Shown: positions 8,066-14,948, counted from the first letter of the stretch. The stretch is DNA of 64,000 bases from Hymenobacter busanensis (GCF_008727865.1 NZ_VTWU01000005.1:62001-126000); one strand, 5' to 3'. The notes: a model not told the origin generated them from the sequence alone. Made by a program: numbers and translations.

Positions 8066-8146
8066 AAATGTGCGGAATGTGGGAAATGTGATGAATGTGC
8101 CGGTCTGGAACTGAGCCGCCATCCATTTTCCACATTCCGCACATTC
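8066..8146. repeat. Intergenic inverted repeat B (AATGTG-type arms)
   Basis: Arms 8066-8088 and 8124-8146 pair at 21 of 23 positions around a 35-nt loop. Both arms are made of iterations of AATGTG; further AATGTG/CACATT copies extend the symmetry to about 8062-8162. The architecture matches the A elements in the neighbouring spacers, but the sequence is unrelated. Confidence 0.88.
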
Positions 8147-8170
8147 ATCACATTCACCACATTAAATAAG

Positions 8171-9178
8171 ATGTACGACTCCCCCTTTCACGAGCAGCCG
8201 CTCGATAACCTGACTTTCCTCGTGACCGGCGGCGCCGGCTTCATCGGCTCCAACATCGTGGAGTACCTGCTGAAGTACGGGGTGAAGAAGGTGCGCACCT
8301 TCGACAACTACTCCAACGGCTTCCGCAAGAACCTGCAGTTGTTCGAAGGCCACCCCGCGCTGGAAATCCTCGACGGCGACATCCGCGACGTGGAGGCCTG
8401 CCGCCGCGCCTGCGAAGGCGTCGACGTAGTGCTGCACCAAGCGGCGCTGGGCTCAGTCCCGCGTTCCATCAACGACCCGATTACCTCGAACGACGTGAAC
8501 GTGGGCGGCTTCGTGAACATGCTGGTGGCCGCCAAGGACGCCGGCGTGAAGCGCTTCGTGTATGCCGCCAGCAGCAGCACCTACGGTGACTCGCCCCACC
8601 TGCCCAAGATTGAGGACCGTATCGGCAAGCCCCTCTCGCCCTACGCCGTCACCAAGTACGCCAACGAGCTGTACGCCGACGTGTTTGGCAAGACCTACGG
8701 CATGGAAATCATCGGGCTGCGCTACTTCAACATCTTCGGCCCGCGTCAGGACCCGAACGGGGCGTACGCCGCCGTCATCCCGCTGTTTATCGACGCGGTG
8801 CTGCAGGGCAAGGCCCCGCGCATCAACGGCGACGGGGGCCAGACGCGCGACTTCACCTTCGTGGAAAACTGCGTGCAGGCCAACATCCGCGCCGCTCTGG
8901 TGCAGAACCCCGAGGCAGTGAATCAGGTGTATAACATTGCCGTGGCCGACCGCACCTCGCTCAACGACCTGTTCAACATCCTGAAGGAAGAGGCCGGCGT
9001 CGACATCACGCCCGAGTACGGCCCCAACCGCGCCGGCGACATCCGCGACTCCCTGGCCGACATTTCGAAGGCCGAACGGCTGCTGGGCTACCGTCCGCAG
9101 ATACGCATCCGCGAAGGCCTGCAGAAAACCCTGGCGTGGTTCCGCGAAAACCAGGAGTTTATTAAAAAAACGAAGTAA
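8171..9178 (+). CDS. UDP-N-acetylglucosamine 4-epimerase-like NAD-dependent epimerase (WbpP/TviC type)
   Basis: 335 aa extended SDR. Motifs: TGGAGFIGSNIVEYLL, DNYSNGFRKNL, VLHQAALGSVPRSI, AASSSTYGD, Tyr158-x3-Lys162, GLRYFNIFGPRQDPNGAYAAVIP and GDGGQTRDFTFVEN. The LGSVPRSI and FGPRQDPNGAYAAVIP segments are characteristic of the WbpP/TviC/Gne group, which prefers UDP-N-acetylated hexosamines (GlcNAc/GalNAc or their uronates). Together with the UDP-HexNAc dehydrogenase upstream it could supply UDP-GalNAcA. Substrate preference is inferred from family; other sugar epimerases share most motifs. Confidence 0.88.
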   Translation: MYDSPFHEQPLDNLTFLVTGGAGFIGSNIVEYLLKYGVKKVRTFDNYSNGFRKNLQLFEGHPALEILDGDIRDVEACRRACEGVDVVLHQAALGSVPRSINDPITSNDVNVGGFVNMLVAAKDAGVKRFVYAASSSTYGDSPHLPKIEDRIGKPLSPYAVTKYANELYADVFGKTYGMEIIGLRYFNIFGPRQDPNGAYAAVIPLFIDAVLQGKAPRINGDGGQTRDFTFVENCVQANIRAALVQNPEAVNQVYNIAVADRTSLNDLFNILKEEAGVDITPEYGPNRAGDIRDSLADISKAERLLGYRPQIRIREGLQKTLAWFRENQEFIKKTK

Positions 9179-9251
9179 TTGCCAAATGGCTGGATGACTT
9201 TGTGGCTGGTCGTTCTGGTAGAGCAATCAACCATTTAGCCATTTAACAATT
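9177..9251. repeat. Intergenic inverted repeat A3 (ATGGCTAAATGGCT family, more diverged)
   Basis: Arms 9177-9196 and 9232-9251 (20 nt) pair at 16 of 20 positions. The left arm overlaps the last bases of the preceding stop codon (TAATT). The right half (CATTTAGCCATTTAACAATT) is the same sequence as in A2 and ends 11 nt before the rfbA start. The loop contains GGTCGTTCTGGTAGAGCAA, related to A1 in inverse orientation. Confidence 0.82.
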
Positions 9252-9262
9252 CAACCCTTCCC

Positions 9263-10141
9263 ATGAAAGGCATCATCCTCGCCGGTGGCTCCGGCACGCG
9301 TTTGCATCCCCTCACGCTAGCTGTGTCGAAGCAGCTCATGCCGGTGTACGACAAGCCGATGATTTATTACCCGCTGTCGATTCTGATGATGGCCGGTATC
9401 CGGGATATCCTCATCATCACCACGCCCCACGACCAGGAGCAGTTCCAGAAACTACTCGGCGACGGTAAAAATCTCGGCTGCAACTTTCAGTACACCATTC
9501 AGGAGGTGCCCAACGGTTTGGCCCAGGCCTTTGTGCTGGGTGCCGACTTCATTGGCAACGACAAGGTGGCGCTGGTGCTGGGCGACAACATCTTTCACGG
9601 CGAAGGCCTAGAAGAGCTGCTGAAAAGCAACAACGACCCCGAAGGCGGCGTGGTGTACGCCTACCACGTGCACGACCCCGAGCGCTACGGCGTGGTGGAG
9701 TTCGATGCCAACAACAAGGCCCTGAGCATCGAGGAGAAGCCCGCCAAGCCCAAGAGCAATTACGCCGTGCCGGGCCTGTATTTCTACGACAACGAAGTGG
9801 TGCAGATTGCCCGCGACCTAAAGCCCTCAGCCCGCGGCGAGTACGAGATTACCGACGTGAACCAGGAGTACCTGCGCCGCGGCAAGCTGAAAGTGGGCAT
9901 CCTGGGCCGCGGCACCGCGTGGCTCGATACGGGTACCTTCGAAAGCCTGATGCAGGCCGGCGAGTTTGTGCGCGTGATTGAGCAGCGCCAAGGCCTGAAA
10001 GTGGGCTCCATTGAGGAAATAGCCTACCGCCAGGGTTTCATCGACGCCGACCAGCTGCGCAAGATTGCCGCGCCCCTGCGCAAGAGCGGCTACGGCGACT
10101 ACCTCATGCACCTGCCCGAAAGCCTGCTGCTGAACCAGTAG
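9263..10141 (+). CDS. rfbA: Glucose-1-phosphate thymidylyltransferase
   Basis: 292 aa, typical RmlA/RfbA length. It makes dTDP-glucose from glucose-1-phosphate and dTTP and supplies rfbB. The N-terminal pyrophosphorylase signature is [17 protein letters not shown]; further family blocks are [46 protein letters not shown] and [19 protein letters not shown]. It is the last gene of the operon and is followed within 12 nt by a 25-bp perfect hairpin. Confidence 0.97.
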   Translation: MKGIILAGGSGTRLHPLTLAVSKQLMPVYDKPMIYYPLSILMMAGIRDILIITTPHDQEQFQKLLGDGKNLGCNFQYTIQEVPNGLAQAFVLGADFIGNDKVALVLGDNIFHGEGLEELLKSNNDPEGGVVYAYHVHDPERYGVVEFDANNKALSIEEKPAKPKSNYAVPGLYFYDNEVVQIARDLKPSARGEYEITDVNQEYLRRGKLKVGILGRGTAWLDTGTFESLMQAGEFVRVIEQRQGLKVGSIEEIAYRQGFIDADQLRKIAAPLRKSGYGDYLMHLPESLLLNQ

Positions 10142-10152
10142 ACAGTTTCTCG

Positions 10153-10206
10153 CCTACACGCCGAACGCCCGTTGCCACTGTTGGCAACGGGCGTTCGGCG
10201 TGTAGG
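10153..10206. terminator. Very strong hairpin between convergent genes (rfbA and chromate transporter)
   Basis: Perfect 25-bp stem (10153-10177 with 10182-10206) and a CTGT loop. It lies between two convergent stop codons (10141 and 10215), so it can act on both transcripts. No T-tract follows, so it may be a processing or stop structure rather than a textbook intrinsic terminator. Confidence 0.7.
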
Positions 10207-10214
10207 GACGGCCC

Positions 10215-11495
10215 TTATGGCAGCAGCGCGCCCGCCGCCAAAGCCCCCAGCACCAGCACGTAGGAAGGCAGCCGGTCCCAGAGCAGCACCAGAAACGTGA
10301 CGCCCACCAAGATGGGGTTCAGCGGCAGGTCCACGCCGTAGCGACCGGGCAGGTGCCAAGCCGGGCCATCGGGCAGGGGGTGGTAGAGCAGAAACGTAGC
10401 GGCGCACACCAGCCCGGCCGACACGGCGTTGATGCCTTCGAGCGAGGCTTTGACCACGCGGTACTGCTTGAGCTGGTCCCAGAAGCGGATGAGGAAGAAG
10501 ATGAGCAGCGTACCCGGCATGAAGATGCCCGCCGCCCCCACCAGCGCCCCCATCACCTGCCCGCCAATGCCGTAGTCGCGCATGGCCAGGGCACCCACGT
10601 AGGCGGCAAAGGAAAAGTTGGGGCCCGGCAGGGCCTGCGTGAGGCCGTAGCCCGACAGAAACTCGGCCGAGGTGAGGTAGCCCTTGAACTCCACAAACTC
10701 GGTGTAGAAAAGCGGCGCCAGCACCTGCCCGCCGCCAAACACCAAGGACCCATTGCGGTAAAAGTTCTCGAACAAGCGCACCGGCAGCAGGCGCGTGTAG
10801 TGGCCCAGCACAGCCGCGGCTATAAACACCGTCAGCCACAGCACAAAGTTGGCCCACTCGATGCGCAGCGGCTGCTTGTTTTTGATGAGCGGCTGCTTGC
10901 GGTAGCGGAACGTCGTCACCAGCCCGCCGCCCAGCAGCAGCAGCGGCAGCACCCACGGCAGCTGGAAGAAATACGCCGCCCAGGCCGACACCACCAGCAG
11001 CGCCACCGAAGTCTTCGTGTGAATGACCTTCTCGGCAATCTTGTAGGCCGAAAACGCCACAAACCCCACCGCCACCGGCTGCACGAAGCGCACCAGCTGC
11101 GCCACCTGCTCTTTGTCGAGGTAACTCATCGAGAGGCCCGCCACCGTCATGATGCACACGGCCGGCAGCATCCAAATCAGCAGCGTGAGGTAGGCCAGGT
11201 TGGGCCCACCCAGCCGGAAGCCGATTGCGGTAATGGTTTGGGTGGAGGTGGGACCGGGCAGCACCTGGCACAGCGCCATCAGCTCCAGCAGTTCGGCCGA
11301 GGTGAGGTAGCGGCGCTTGTCCACCAGCAGGCGCAGCATCATGGCGGTGTGGGCCTGCGGGCCCCCAAACGCCGTGAGGCCCAGCACGGCCACGTCTTTC
11401 AGAAAAATGATGCCGCGCACGCGCCGGGTGCGCTTGCCGCGCGGCGGGGGAGCCAGCTGTACCGGCGCGTCGGCTTCTAAAGACTGCTGCTGCAC
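10215..11495 (-). CDS. chrA: Chromate transporter (CHR family, duplicated-domain form)
   Basis: About 426 aa integral membrane protein with two homologous halves, as in long CHR proteins, which export chromate. First half: LGLTAFGGPQAHTAMM and LMALCQVLPGPTSTQT; second half: VFGGGQVLAPLFYTEFV and YGLTQALPGPNFSFA. These paired GGP/GGG and PGP motifs mark the two domains. The start is uncertain. No ATG occurs before the first motif; the GTG at 11495 gives MQQQSLEADAPV. The frame stays open to 11783, but that extension is translated repeat DNA (the palindrome at 11589-11869) and is rejected. The actual ion may be chromate or another oxyanion. Confidence 0.88.
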   Translation of the reverse strand: MQQQSLEADAPVQLAPPPRGKRTRRVRGIIFLKDVAVLGLTAFGGPQAHTAMMLRLLVDKRRYLTSAELLELMALCQVLPGPTSTQTITAIGFRLGGPNLAYLTLLIWMLPAVCIMTVAGLSMSYLDKEQVAQLVRFVQPVAVGFVAFSAYKIAEKVIHTKTSVALLVVSAWAAYFFQLPWVLPLLLLGGGLVTTFRYRKQPLIKNKQPLRIEWANFVLWLTVFIAAAVLGHYTRLLPVRLFENFYRNGSLVFGGGQVLAPLFYTEFVEFKGYLTSAEFLSGYGLTQALPGPNFSFAAYVGALAMRDYGIGGQVMGALVGAAGIFMPGTLLIFFLIRFWDQLKQYRVVKASLEGINAVSAGLVCAATFLLYHPLPDGPAWHLPGRYGVDLPLNPILVGVTFLVLLWDRLPSYVLVLGALAAGALLP

Positions 11496-11588
11496 GGGTG
11501 GGCAGGTGGGGTGTATCAGTAAAGAAGCACAATCCGCCCCAAACGGCAAGCCGCTGAGGTGGTGGAAAAGTGACGTTTGCGCAAAACT

Positions 11589-11869
11589 CCCCTCCTTTTT
11601 GAAGGAGGGGACGCCGTGCCGCAGGCGCGGCTGGGGTGGTTCCTCCGTTGCTGAGGTTGAACGGACTGGTAGTAGAATGGCCAAGAAAGAACGGTCATGC
11701 AGAGCGTGAGCGAAGCATCTCGCGTGTTCAATCTGATTACTGCCACACATCAGCACGCGAGATGCTTCGCTCACGCTCTGCATGACGATCTAATGTAAAC
11801 AACGTCAGCAACGACCGAACCACCCCAGCATCGGCAAGCCGATGCATCCCCTCCTTTTTGAAGGAGGGG
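11589..11869. repeat. 281-bp composite nested palindrome
   Basis: Both ends are the same 22-nt self-complementary hairpin (11589-11610 and 11848-11869, identical; CCCCTCC...GGAGGGG). Inside are mirrored GCTGGGGTGGTT (from about 11629) and AACCACCCCAGC (from about 11818) blocks, then a perfect 33-bp inverted repeat around a 27-nt loop. The half-arms are symmetrical in order and roughly in spacing. The element occupies most of the 453-bp stretch between the chromate transporter and the oxygenase; no gene is credible inside it. It looks like a dispersed, non-coding mobile repeat. Confidence 0.88.
11694..11786. repeat. Perfect 33-bp inverted repeat at the core of the composite palindrome
   Basis: Arms 11694-11726 and 11754-11786 match without mismatch (starting GTCATGCAGAGCGTGAGCG). 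The 27-nt loop is TTCAATC...CACATCAG. Translation of the left arm creates the false N-terminus MQSVSEASRV of the chromate-transporter frame. Confidence 0.92.
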
Positions 11870-11898
11870 AGCTTGTCGTTCTTGCGTCTCCCAACAAA

Positions 11899-11927
11899 AA
11901 AAGCCCGGCCGCTGGGGCCGGGCTTTT
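11899..11927 (-). terminator. Intrinsic terminator of the 2OG-oxygenase gene
   Basis: A 12-bp stem (11899-11910 with 11916-11927; AAAAGCCCGGCC) with a 5-nt loop lies 21 bp past the stop codon at 11949. On the minus strand it is followed by a T-run (the A-tract at 11896-11902), a classical intrinsic terminator. Confidence 0.85.
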
Positions 11928-11948
11928 GCTTCACGGCGCAAGCCGGAA

Positions 11949-12935
11949 TTACATCGTCGATTTCTTCTTCAGGCCGAGCTCGATGAGACGCTCGTTGAGG
12001 AACTCGCCGGCCGTGATGTCGGCCTCCTTTTTGGGATTGTCGGGCGTTACGCAGTGCTCCAGGGCCGCCAGGCTCATTTCGGAGCGCGGGTGCATGAAGA
12101 ACGGAATCGAGTAGCGCGAGGTGTTCATCTTCTCGCGGGCGGGGTTCACCACGCGGTGGATGGTGCTCTTGAGCACGCCGTTGGTTAGGCGCTGGAGCAT
12201 GTCGCCCACGTTCACCACAATCTGGTCGGGCAGGGCCGTGATGGGAATCCACTTCCCGTCGCGGCGCTTCACCTGCAGGCCATCGGCCGAGGCCCCCATG
12301 AGCAGGGTAATGAGGTTGATGTCGCCGTGTTCGGCGGCGCGCACGGCGTCGGCCGGTACCGCATCGGGGTTTTCGATGGGGTAGTAGTGGATGGGGCGCA
12401 GGATGGAGTTGCCGTTGCGCACCTTGTCGTCGAAGTAATTCTCGGGCAGGTGCAGGTACAGGGCAATGGCGCGCAGCACGTCTTTGCCGGCCGCTTCCAG
12501 CGTCTTGTAGGTCTGCAGGGCCGTGTCCTTGAACGTGGGAATCTCCTTGGGGAAGATGTTGTCCGGGTACTCGTTCTTGATGGGGTCGTTGGGGTCGTCG
12601 ACCTCCTGGCCCACGTGGAAGAACTCCTTCAGGTCGCCGGTATTGCGGCCCTTGGCGTGCTCCTTGCCCTTGCTGATGTAACCGCGCTGGCCGGCCAGCT
12701 CCGGGTTTTCGTACTGCTGCTTCACCTCGTCGGGCAAGGAGAAGAACGACTGCACGTCGCGGTACAGGGTGGCGGTCTGCTCGTCGTTCAGACCGTGGTT
12801 CTTGAGCGCCACGAAGCCGATGTTCTGGTAGGCTTCGCCCAAGTCTTGCACAAACTTGGCTTTGCGCTGCGCATCGCCCGAGCGGAAGTCCGCGAGGTCG
12901 AGCGAGGGAATTTCGTCCAACAATTTTTCGCTCAT
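11949..12935 (-). CDS. Isopenicillin-N-synthase-like 2-oxoglutarate/Fe(II) dioxygenase
   Basis: 328 aa. N-terminal DIOX_N-type region (IPSLDLADF..., GFVALKNHGL, FFSLPDEVK) followed by the 2OG-Fe(II) oxygenase core. The metal triad is His203-x-Asp205 and His260, and the 2OG-binding Arg274-x-Ser276 (RYS) follows. The substrate cannot be deduced: the family includes isopenicillin N synthase, plant ACC-oxidase-like and many uncharacterised bacterial enzymes, and no biosynthetic partners are next to it. It is divergent from a lipoprotein gene, with overlapping promoter-like sequences between them, and has its own terminator, so it is probably monocistronic. Confidence 0.9.
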   Translation of the reverse strand: MSEKLLDEIPSLDLADFRSGDAQRKAKFVQDLGEAYQNIGFVALKNHGLNDEQTATLYRDVQSFFSLPDEVKQQYENPELAGQRGYISKGKEHAKGRNTGDLKEFFHVGQEVDDPNDPIKNEYPDNIFPKEIPTFKDTALQTYKTLEAAGKDVLRAIALYLHLPENYFDDKVRNGNSILRPIHYYPIENPDAVPADAVRAAEHGDINLITLLMGASADGLQVKRRDGKWIPITALPDQIVVNVGDMLQRLTNGVLKSTIHRVVNPAREKMNTSRYSIPFFMHPRSEMSLAALEHCVTPDNPKKEADITAGEFLNERLIELGLKKKSTM

Positions 12936-12943
12936 AGCGAATT

Positions 12944-12958
12944 CAAAATATACTTTTG
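12944..12958. promoter_or_regulatory. Back-to-back -7-like elements (minus TATATTTTG, plus TACTTTTG)
   Basis: The minus strand reads TATATTTTG at 12952-12944, 8 nt before the oxygenase ATG. The plus strand reads TACTTTTG at 12951-12958 toward the lipoprotein gene starting at 13058. The two overlap by 2 nt, suggesting divergent promoters sharing one site. Consensus match only. Confidence 0.4.
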
Positions 12959-13057
12959 GGGAAACCTTACGTACTGCGGCAAGGTACTCAAAAAATCATT
13001 TTTTTGTTCGGGCATCCCGCCGCTTGCCTGCGCCACGCCTTTTACCCGCCCTCCACC

Positions 13058-13879
13058 ATGAAAAAAGCCATCTGGCTGCTGAGCGCCGCCGTGCTCGGCC
13101 TCTCCGCCTGCGACACCACCCGTCAGCAAGCCGATACCGCTTCGGCCACCGCCGAGCAAGTACGTACCACGGCGGCCGCGGCCACCATGGAAAAAAACGG
13201 CATCCGCCTCACGCCGTTCACCGACTCGCCGAAGTTTCCCTCGGCCGGCCTGCGCCTGAATACGCCGGCCGCCAACTCCACCGTGCCCAGCGGCCCCGTG
13301 GCCTTCGACTACGACCTGACCAACTTCCAGCTCACGAAGATGACCGGGCACCAGCACGGCGAGGAAATGGCCAACTCCATGCAGGGCCAGCACATTCACA
13401 ACATCGTCGACAACGAGCCCTACACGGCCCACTACACCACCGAGTTTACCAAGCCCATTGCCGACGGCCAGCACGTGGTCCTCTCGTTTCTCTCGCGCTC
13501 CTACCACGAGAGCCTCAAGCACCGCACCGCCTACGACCTGCGCGTGATTAGCGTGGGCAAGGTGGCCACCCCGCTGGCGGTGGACCTGGCGGCCCCGCAC
13601 ATGTTCTACAGCCGCCCCAAGGGCGAGTACACCGGCAAAGACGCCCAGAAGGTGATGCTCGACTTCTACCTGGTGAATACCACCCTCACGCCCGACGGCA
13701 ACAAGGTGCGCGCCACCATCAACGGCACCGAGTTCATGCTCGACCAGTGGGCCCCCTACATGATGGAAGGCCTGCCCATGGGCCAGAACACGGTGAAGCT
13801 GGAGCTGGTCGACGGCAACGGCAACCTCGTGCCCGGCCCCTACAACTCGGTAACGCGCACGTTTACACTGGCGCAGTAA
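13058..13879 (+). CDS. Lipoprotein of unknown function with a His-rich GHQHG...QHIHNIVDN segment
   Basis: 273 aa. ATG 13058 opens a signal peptide with lipobox LSAC (acyl Cys18); an upstream in-frame ATG at 12956 lacks a signal sequence and overlaps the promoter-like site. After a Thr/Ala/Gln-rich linker, residues about 60-273 look like one folded beta-rich domain. It contains LRLNTPAANSTVPSGPVAF, GHQHGEE, GQHIHNIVDNEPY, VVLSFLSRSYHESLK and LDQWAPYMMEGLPMG. The His cluster could bind a metal, but no known site was recognised. It is separated from neighbours by palindromic DNA and probably transcribed alone. I do not assign a family. Confidence 0.8.
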   Translation: MKKAIWLLSAAVLGLSACDTTRQQADTASATAEQVRTTAAAATMEKNGIRLTPFTDSPKFPSAGLRLNTPAANSTVPSGPVAFDYDLTNFQLTKMTGHQHGEEMANSMQGQHIHNIVDNEPYTAHYTTEFTKPIADGQHVVLSFLSRSYHESLKHRTAYDLRVISVGKVATPLAVDLAAPHMFYSRPKGEYTGKDAQKVMLDFYLVNTTLTPDGNKVRATINGTEFMLDQWAPYMMEGLPMGQNTVKLELVDGNGNLVPGPYNSVTRTFTLAQ

Positions 13880-13891
13880 CCTCACCCCCGG

Positions 13892-13968
13892 CCCCCTCTC
13901 CAAAGAGAGAGGGGGAGCCACGGCAGCGCGAGCGGCAGTGGTCCTACGACTCCAAGTCGTAGAACCAC
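13892..13968. repeat. Two short palindromic elements after the lipoprotein gene
   Basis: First hairpin: CCCCCTCTC (13892-13900) pairs with GAGAGGGGG (13907-13915), starting 12 nt after the stop codon. Second hairpin: 13938-13951 pairs with 13955-13968 at 13 of 14 positions (GTGGTCCTACGACT). Either could stop the lipoprotein transcript. Their style (perfect short arms in a convergent spacer) suggests dispersed intergenic repeats. Confidence 0.75.
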
Positions 13969-13995
13969 TATCGTTGCACGACCTCCGGCAGCAAT

Positions 13996-14037
13996 GCACA
14001 ACGCCCGCTTTCCGGCAATGGAAGGCGGGCGTTGTGC
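13996..14037. terminator. Strong hairpin between convergent genes
   Basis: A perfect 13-bp stem (13996-14008 GCACAACGCCCGC with 14025-14037) has a 16-nt loop that can itself pair partly (TTCC/GGAA). It lies in the convergent spacer and is followed by a short TTG on the plus side; it is likely to act as a transcription end for the lipoprotein gene. Confidence 0.6.
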
Positions 14038-14049
14038 TTGGTGGCCACC

Positions 14050-14229
14050 GCAACACGTTGCAGTAGCCTTTCGGGGCGTCGGAAGTGGCCCGCAACAGGT
14101 TGCGGTAGGCTTTCGGCACGGCAAAACCCGGGTGCAACGTGTTGCGGTTGGCTTTCGGCCAGCCGAAATGGGCTGGCAACCTGTTGCGGTGCTTTCGGGG
14201 ACAACCGAAAGCCCGTCGCAACGTGTTGC
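14050..14229. repeat. Five-copy array of GCAACnnGTTGC palindromes with an exact 42-bp period
   Basis: Twelve-bp palindromes occur at 14050, 14092, 14134, 14176 and 14218: exactly 42 bp from start to start each time. The two central bases vary (AC, AG, GT, CT, GT). The 30-bp spacers are related, with (G)GCTTTCGG near the middle; in copies 3 and 4 this pairs with a following CCGAAA(G) to form a second hairpin. Forty-two bp equals 14 codons and about four helical turns. The array ends 14 bp before the stop codon of the convergent gene at 14244. With the hairpins just before it, it fills the 364-bp spacer from 13880. Confidence 0.95.
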
Positions 14230-14243
14230 GAGGAGCAAAAGGG

Positions 14244-14948
14244 CTAGGCGGGCGTGGGTGTCGATGGCTTGGCGGCTTTGCCGTTGCGGCCGGCATTGGG
14301 GTTGCGCACCAGCGCGTAGTTGAAGAAGGCGCGGGCTTTTTCGGGGGCGGCGTGAAACTGGGCCAGGGCCACGCAGTGGGTGTGCCAGAGGGCGTCGCAG
14401 AGCTGCTGCCAGCCAAGGCCCAGCTCGCCGATGGTGTCCTGGGTTTGCTTTTGGGCGGTGTCTTTGGCCTTGCCGGCGGCCTGCAGCTCGGCGAGCAGGG
14501 CGCTGGCCTGCTGGGCGGGCTCGGGGCCGAAGTCGGCGGTGTATTCGCCGAGAGTTTTGTGGAAGGCTTCGAGGCGCTTGGGCAGCTGCTGGGTGGCTTC
14601 GGTGAGGCCGGAGAGGCCCTGGGGCAGCAGGGCTTTGAAGTCGGCGGGGCGCTTGCGCAGCTTGGGCACCAGGGTCACGTCGTGCAGCTCGCGCACCCAC
14701 TCGCGGATGGCGGCCGCTACCTGGGCGGCGGTGCGCGTCTGGCGCTGGCGGGTGCCGTCCTGGGCGGTGCGGTCGGTTACGGAGTCTTCGAGGGCCTGCA
14801 GCTGCGCCCCAAACGGGGCGGCCAGGGCCTGGAGGGCGGGGTTGTCGGTTTTCGTCAGCGCCGTATGGGTGTAGCGGGCGAAGGCGAGGAAATCGGGCCG
14901 CGACGCGCGGATGTTGCGGAAATGGTTTTCGTACGCAGCTTCGTACAT
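14244..14948 (-). CDS. Hypothetical protein, predicted all-alpha
   Basis: 234 aa, no signal peptide and no membrane segment. The sequence is rich in Ala, Gln, Leu and Thr with long amphipathic helices: MYEAAYENHFRNIRASRPDFLAF..., AAQVAAAIREWVRELHDVTLVPKLRKRP, and a C-terminal WQQLCDALWHTHCVALAQFHAAPEKARAFFNYAL. The C-terminal tail is Lys/Pro/Thr-rich (AAKPSTPTPA). I do not recognise a family. It is convergent with the lipoprotein gene across the repeat-filled spacer, and its stop codon lies 14 bp from the 42-bp array. The 148 bp upstream (14949-15096) hold nothing I can name. Confidence 0.7.
   Translation of the reverse strand: MYEAAYENHFRNIRASRPDFLAFARYTHTALTKTDNPALQALAAPFGAQLQALEDSVTDRTAQDGTRQRQTRTAAQVAAAIREWVRELHDVTLVPKLRKRPADFKALLPQGLSGLTEATQQLPKRLEAFHKTLGEYTADFGPEPAQQASALLAELQAAGKAKDTAQKQTQDTIGELGLGWQQLCDALWHTHCVALAQFHAAPEKARAFFNYALVRNPNAGRNGKAAKPSTPTPA

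Noticed and set aside
10099-11532. 477-codon frame overlapping the chromate transporter on the same strand
   Set aside because: A frame-shifted shadow: it lacks the PGP and GGP motifs of the real gene and is rich in Ala, Gly, Arg and Pro.
11589-11869. Complete insertion sequence
   Set aside because: No transposase frame lies inside the palindrome and no target-site duplication is visible at the ends.
14050-14229. CRISPR array
   Set aside because: The period is regular, but the repeats are only 12-bp palindromes, the spacers are related to each other, and no cas gene lies near.
13968-14323. Frames over the 42-bp array on both strands that read as 14-residue repeats
   Set aside because: They stay open in several frames because the period is a multiple of three; no frame has a start context, domain or consistent conservation that singles it out.
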